A stretch of 32,808 nucleotides of DNA, from contig CAZYQW010000104.1 in the NCBI GenBank assembly GCA_964649825.1, positions 1 to 32,808 on the forward strand, in the 5' to 3' direction. The DNA comes from CAZYQW01 sp964649825 (GTDB lineage Bacteria; Planctomycetota; B15-G4; JADJEK01). Made by a program: the position numbers and the translations under genes. This document shows, one piece after another, positions 32,242 to 32,808 of this stretch. The number at the start of each line of letters is the position of its first letter. Position 1 is the first letter of the stretch. The notes beneath the pieces are model-generated. The model was not told where the DNA came from, ran no database searches, and saw only the letters and a program-made list of their open reading frames with translations.

Positions 32242-32391
32242 CTCGCCGCCCGTGGTGGAAGTCATTCCGGCTGCGGCGGGCCCTCGCGACCGATCTCTTC
32301 GTTGCAGGATCCTCGCCGTACAGGCAGTACGCCTGCGGTCCTGCGCCTCGATCTCGGTCGCTTCGAAAGCACTTTCACCACGGGCTGCTAG
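32242..32391 (+). repeat. Dispersed palindromic element, copy 3
   Basis: Same family and orientation as 2227-2364 and inverted relative to 1-166. It runs from CTCGCCGCCCGTGGTGGAAG to CTTTCACCACGGGCTGCTAG. Compared with copy 1 it lacks 16 bp (CGATGACCTCGCCTCG) near the right end, between two CG dinucleotides. The central hairpin (CAGGC/GCCTG) is kept. It begins three bases after the TAG stop of the SGNH-like paralogue, as copy 2 begins at the ligA stop. Confidence 0.85.
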
Positions 32392-32649
32392 TCTACGAGT
32401 GTGTTCGAGCACTCGGCTGTCGCGCGCAGCTCCCTCGCTCCGAGCAAACGCGAACGTGCCGTTGGTTTCAGCCGATCCCGCCTTCACGATGCGGGAGTCC
32501 GGGTCGGTGAAGTCGATCTGGTCGCGCCGTCCGACAGGCCTGCCGAACTCGCGCGGCACCACGCACCGACGATTCATGAGAGCGCGCAGCGCCACCTTCT
32601 CTCTCTTTCTTCTCGCCCCTTCGAGCCCGCGCACGCATCGTGGCGTCCA
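32392..32649. other. Intergenic, no supported feature
   Basis: No gene with a recognisable product, ribosome site or conserved motif is seen. Reading frames here give low-complexity Arg-rich peptides typical of non-coding GC-rich DNA. Confidence 0.5.
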
Positions 32650-32806
32650 GGCGGGCGGAGCGGGTCGATCGGGCCGCGCCGAGCGAGTTTCGCAGCGAGC
32701 CGCCCACGCATCCCCCAACCAAAGCTCCCCAACGCAACCCCTTCGCCCGCACCCCGAGCGAGGACTGTCCGAGCGAACGCGGCCCGATCGACCCGCTCCG
32801 CCCGCC
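32650..32806. repeat. 29 bp perfect inverted repeat at the window end
   Basis: The 29 bases at 32650-32678 (starting GGCGGGCGGAGCGGGTCGAT) are the exact reverse complement of 32778-32806, with 99 bases between. The inner sequence also repeats CCGAGCGAG. No transposase is seen. It could be the end of a mobile element, a large hairpin, or an assembly fold-back near a contig edge. Confidence 0.75.
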
Positions 32807-32808
32807 CG

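Noticed and set aside
32236..32510. Extension of a plus-strand frame through the third repeat copy
   Set aside because: It lies out of frame with the SGNH-like gene and merely translates the repeat element.
32468..32752. 94-residue minus-strand reading frame near the window end
   Set aside because: Arg/Gly-rich, no ribosome site, and it runs through one arm of the inverted repeat; no sign of a real protein.
1..32808. CRISPR arrays, rRNA, tRNA, prophage or integrase genes
   Set aside because: No regularly spaced repeats, RNA gene signatures, integrase or phage structural genes were seen.

Overview
This is a very GC-rich, gene-dense bacterial window with long operons, four-base stop/start overlaps and strong codon bias. 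No rRNA or tRNA is present, so the taxonomy is inferred. A Ser/Thr kinase with DWG in place of DFG followed by a membrane segment and TPRs, a five-module carboxypeptidase-regulatory-like protein, a fused CcoN-CcoO oxidase subunit and orphan secretin-domain proteins together suggest a Planctomycetota-like or Acidobacteriota-like environmental lineage. The window begins exactly at the end of a dispersed repeat and finishes inside an inverted repeat, as an assembled metagenomic contig often does.

Layout. (1) 1-2364: ligA (NAD+-dependent DNA ligase) flanked by two oppositely oriented copies of a ~165 bp element with 21 bp terminal inverted repeats; a third copy lies at 32242-32391. (2) 2815-6100: two tandem, exported, paralogous secretin-domain proteins with no other secretion genes nearby, closed by a strong hairpin at 6126-6159. 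(3) 20450 down to 6187, minus strand: a long respiratory locus. The first part is a complete cbb3 oxidase operon: ccoNO (fused), ccoQ, ccoP (single heme), ccoG, ccoH, a SafE-like membrane protein, ccoI and ccoS. It runs straight into a sensor histidine kinase and an ANTAR-domain response regulator. After a short gap holding a strong intrinsic terminator come six genes for a histidine-rich membrane protein, a YtkA-like lipoprotein, a polyferredoxin, a CopC-like exported protein with a predicted N-terminal histidine, a small membrane protein and a small lipoprotein.

(4) 20680-26004: a plus-strand multi-domain surface protein converging on a minus-strand trio (secreted protein, Tat-type flavin amine oxidase, lipoprotein). 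(5) 26369-32238: a Ser/Thr kinase-TPR receptor, a frameshifted DinB-family gene, and two overlapping membrane-anchored SGNH-hydrolase-like paralogues, the second lacking the catalytic residues.

The most interesting signal is at 9781-9860. The terminator just downstream of the ANTAR regulator gene is preceded by a hairpin whose hexaloop reads AACGAA (A at 1, G at 4, as in ANTAR RNA targets) and whose 3' arm is the terminator's own 5' arm. This suggests that the kinase/ANTAR pair at the end of the cbb3 operon controls, by antitermination, read-through into an uncharacterised membrane and copper/Fe-S gene set. This is inference from sequence; the upstream P1 hairpin is not canonical.
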